The notes under the pieces were generated by a model. It did not search any database, had not been told where the DNA came from, and saw only the letters and a program-made list of their open reading frames with translations. Positions 4,872 to 6,513 of a stretch of DNA of 6,513 nt are shown in pieces; the stretch's first letter is position 1; the number at the start of each line of letters is the position of its first letter. The translations under genes were made by a program, and so were the position numbers. The stretch lies in the NCBI GenBank assembly GCA_016935775.1, contig JAFGQF010000136.1, forward strand, positions 1-6,513, written 5' to 3'. The DNA comes from Caldifarciminota bacterium. Its GTDB lineage: Bacteria; Hydrothermota; Tepidihabitantia; Tepidihabitantales; Tepidihabitantaceae.

Positions 4872-6083
4872 ATGGCCCTTCTCGTCCAGAAATACGGCGG
4901 CACATCGGTGGCCGACATCGACTGCATCCGCCGGGTCGCGCGCCGCATCGTCGCCGCGCGCCGGCGGGGCGACCGGGTCGTCGCCGTCGTGTCGGCGATG
5001 GGCTCGACCACCGACGAGCTCACCCGGCTCGCCCGGCTCATCACCCCCAGCCCCCAGCGCCGCGAGCTCGACATGCTCCTCACCGCCGGCGAGCGCCAGA
5101 CGATGGCGCTCCTGTCGCTGGCGATAATGGAACTCGGCTGCGAGGCGGTGTCATTCACCGGCTCCCAGGTCGGCATCATCACCGACCGCTTCCACGCCGA
5201 CGCCCGCATCGAGGAAATCCGCGGCGACCGGCTGCGCCAGGCCCTGCGCCGCGGCCTCGTGCCCATCGTCGCCGGTTTCCAGGGTGTCAGCCTCGACCGC
5301 GAAATCACCACCCTCGGACGCGGCGGCTCGGACGTCACCGCGGTCGCGCTCGCCGCCGCGCTCGGCGCGGCCCGCTGCGAGCTCTACAAGGACGTCGACG
5401 GCCTGTTCGCCGAAAACCCGCGCGAGTTCCCGGGCGCGCGGCCGGTCCGGGAAATCAGCTACCCCGAGCTGGCCGAGCTCGCCGGCTCCGGCTCCGAGCT
5501 CATCCACCCGCGTGCCTGCGCCCTGGCCGACAAGTACCGCGTGCCGCTGGTCATCAGCTCGTCCTTCAACCGAAAGCGAGGCACCGCCGTGAAGAAAGCC
5601 GAGAAGGTCGAGAAAGCCTTTGTCCGCGCGGTCACCCACGACCACCGGCTGGCGCGCATCAGCCTGCTGGGCGTGCCGCGCAAGGGAAGATGCCTGCACC
5701 AGGTGGTCACCCGGCTCGCCGAGGCGCGCATCCCGCTCAAGCTCTTCAACCACGGCGTCGTGCGCCAGGGCCGCTTCGACCTGTCGTTCATCGTCGCCGA
5801 GGAGCACCGCGCCGCGGCCGTGGAACTGCTCGGCAAGGTTGCCGGGCTCGTCAAGGCGCGCGAGGTTGACGTCAACGACGACTTCTGCTCGGTATCGGTC
5901 GTCGGCCCGGGCGTCGGCTCGGACTCGGAAATCCTCGGCGCCACCCTCGAGGCCCTGCACGCCATCGGCGTCCACCTCAACGCCTTCACCACCGCCGAAA
6001 CCCGCATCACCTGCTTCCTCGACCGCAAGAGCCTGCACGCGGCGGCCGCCGCCCTGCTCGCCCGGTTCCGGCTCAAGCGATGA
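4872..6083 (+). CDS. lysC: Aspartate kinase with two C-terminal ACT domains
   Basis: The product is 403 residues, the usual length of monofunctional LysC-type aspartokinases. It phosphorylates aspartate to aspartyl-4-phosphate, the entry to lysine/diaminopimelate, threonine and methionine synthesis. The kinase signature KYGGTSV is at 7-13. SAMGSTTDEL (41-50), the conserved GE at 73-74, FTGSQVGIITD (95-105), GFQG...ITTLGRGGSD (135-154), YKDVDGLF (172-179) and ELIHPRA (209-215) follow in the family order. Two ACT regulatory domains follow at about 262-330 and 338-400, where an amino-acid effector would bind. The second reads FTTAETRIT where many homologues have an S/T-S-E-I-K-I-type motif, so feedback behaviour cannot be predicted. 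No Shine-Dalgarno sequence precedes the ATG: the nearby CCTCC is the complement of one. GTTAAT (4858-4863), partly from repeat copy 5, is a possible -10 box 8 nt before the ATG. The stop overlaps scpB. Confidence 0.95.
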   Translation: MALLVQKYGGTSVADIDCIRRVARRIVAARRRGDRVVAVVSAMGSTTDELTRLARLITPSPQRRELDMLLTAGERQTMALLSLAIMELGCEAVSFTGSQVGIITDRFHADARIEEIRGDRLRQALRRGLVPIVAGFQGVSLDREITTLGRGGSDVTAVALAAALGAARCELYKDVDGLFAENPREFPGARPVREISYPELAELAGSGSELIHPRACALADKYRVPLVISSSFNRKRGTAVKKAEKVEKAFVRAVTHDHRLARISLLGVPRKGRCLHQVVTRLAEARIPLKLFNHGVVRQGRFDLSFIVAEEHRAAAVELLGKVAGLVKAREVDVNDDFCSVSVVGPGVGSDSEILGATLEALHAIGVHLNAFTTAETRITCFLDRKSLHAAAAALLARFRLKR

Positions 6084-6513
6084 GCGAGTCTCCGCCCGCC
6101 GAAGGACCGGCACTGCCGCTCGGCGACCAGCCGCTCAACCCCGAACTGGTCAAGGTGGTCGAGGCCCTGCTCTTCGCGGCCGAGGCGCCGCTCCCCGCGA
6201 CCCGCATCGCCGAGGCCGCCGGCACCGCGGTCGAAGCGGTCGCGCCCGCGGTCGCCGAGCTCAATCGCGGCTACGAAGAGTCAGGCCGCACCTTCCGCGT
6301 CCACCGCGTCGCCCAGGGCTTCCAGCTCTACACCCTGCCCGAGTACTCCGGCTGGGTCCGCGCGCTCTACCGCCGCGCCGGGGTCCAGCGCCTCACCGGC
6401 CCATCGCTCGAAGTCCTCGCCACCATCGCCTACAAACAGCCGGTCACCAAGCCCGAAATCGAGACCCTGCGCGGGGTGGACTGCTCCGGCCCGCTCGTCA
6501 CCCTGCTCGAGCG
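6080..6513 (+). CDS. scpB: Segregation and condensation protein B, ScpB (3' partial)
   Basis: ATG at 6080 overlaps the aspartate kinase stop (ATGA). The frame runs off the window after 144 complete codons. After a ~20-residue Pro-rich lead, LVKVVEALLFAAEAPLPATRIAEA (23-46) starts the first winged-helix domain. FRVHRVAQGFQLYTLPEYSGWV (72-93) is its beta wing. LEVLATIAYKQPVTKPEIETLRGVD (110-134) is the highly characteristic start of the second winged helix. ScpB dimers bind ScpA and, with SMC, form the bacterial condensin that compacts and segregates the chromosome. ScpA is the usual neighbour but is not upstream here. No clear ribosome site precedes the ATG, so translation is probably coupled to the kinase gene. 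Most of the protein is present; full-length ScpB is usually about 180-230 residues. Confidence 0.93.
   Translation, partial: MSESPPAEGPALPLGDQPLNPELVKVVEALLFAAEAPLPATRIAEAAGTAVEAVAPAVAELNRGYEESGRTFRVHRVAQGFQLYTLPEYSGWVRALYRRAGVQRLTGPSLEVLATIAYKQPVTKPEIETLRGVDCSGPLVTLLE

Noticed and set aside
5151..6113. Long open frame antisense to aspartate kinase and scpB
   Set aside because: Shadow of well-identified genes in GC-rich DNA.

Overview
This is a GC-rich bacterial chromosomal window, with strong G/C preference at third codon positions. It carries two complete metabolic genes, a flavoprotein gene, an outer-membrane beta-barrel gene, and two genes cut by the window edges. The organism is probably Gram-negative: one protein is a barrel ending in Phe, and another is a modular secreted protein ending in a FlgD-like/type IX-type sorting domain. 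Secreted proteins of this build, together with the AAGACACCAAG-type intergenic repeats, remind me of uncultured lineages such as WOR-3/Stahlbacteria and other FCB-like phyla. That placement is an inference from recall, not a search result.

Layout. (1) 1-1804, plus strand: the C-terminal 600 residues of a large extracellular protein (Ig-like repeats, a lectin/nidogen-like beta-sandwich, a C-terminal sorting domain). (2) Converging on it with a 12-bp gap is a minus-strand pair: an outer-membrane beta-barrel protein (1817-2464), preceded by an iron-sulfur flavoprotein-like NAD(P)H/FMN reductase (2583-3347). (3) A 193-bp divergent intergenic region (3348-3540) has a pyrimidine-rich tract and perfect TTGACA boxes facing both ways. 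(4) 3541-4737, plus strand: a class I PLP aminotransferase of the LL-diaminopimelate aminotransferase type. (5) A 134-bp intergenic region (4738-4871) is made almost entirely of repeats. (6) Aspartate kinase (4872-6083) overlaps by ATGA with scpB (6080 to the window end).

Functional logic. Aspartate kinase catalyses the first step of the aspartate pathway. A DapL-type aminotransferase would make LL-diaminopimelate, so the two neighbours fit one lysine/peptidoglycan route. The coupling of aspartate kinase to the condensin subunit gene scpB has no obvious biochemical reason.

The most unusual content is a dispersed short repeat (core AAGACACCAAGA). It occurs in five copies at two gene junctions, in both orientations. 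One copy supplies part of the barrel protein's signal peptide and another supplies the aminotransferase's C-terminal tail. A five-unit heptamer repeat (NNTCCTC) sits beside the second cluster. No RNA genes, CRISPR array, insertion sequence or phage genes were seen.
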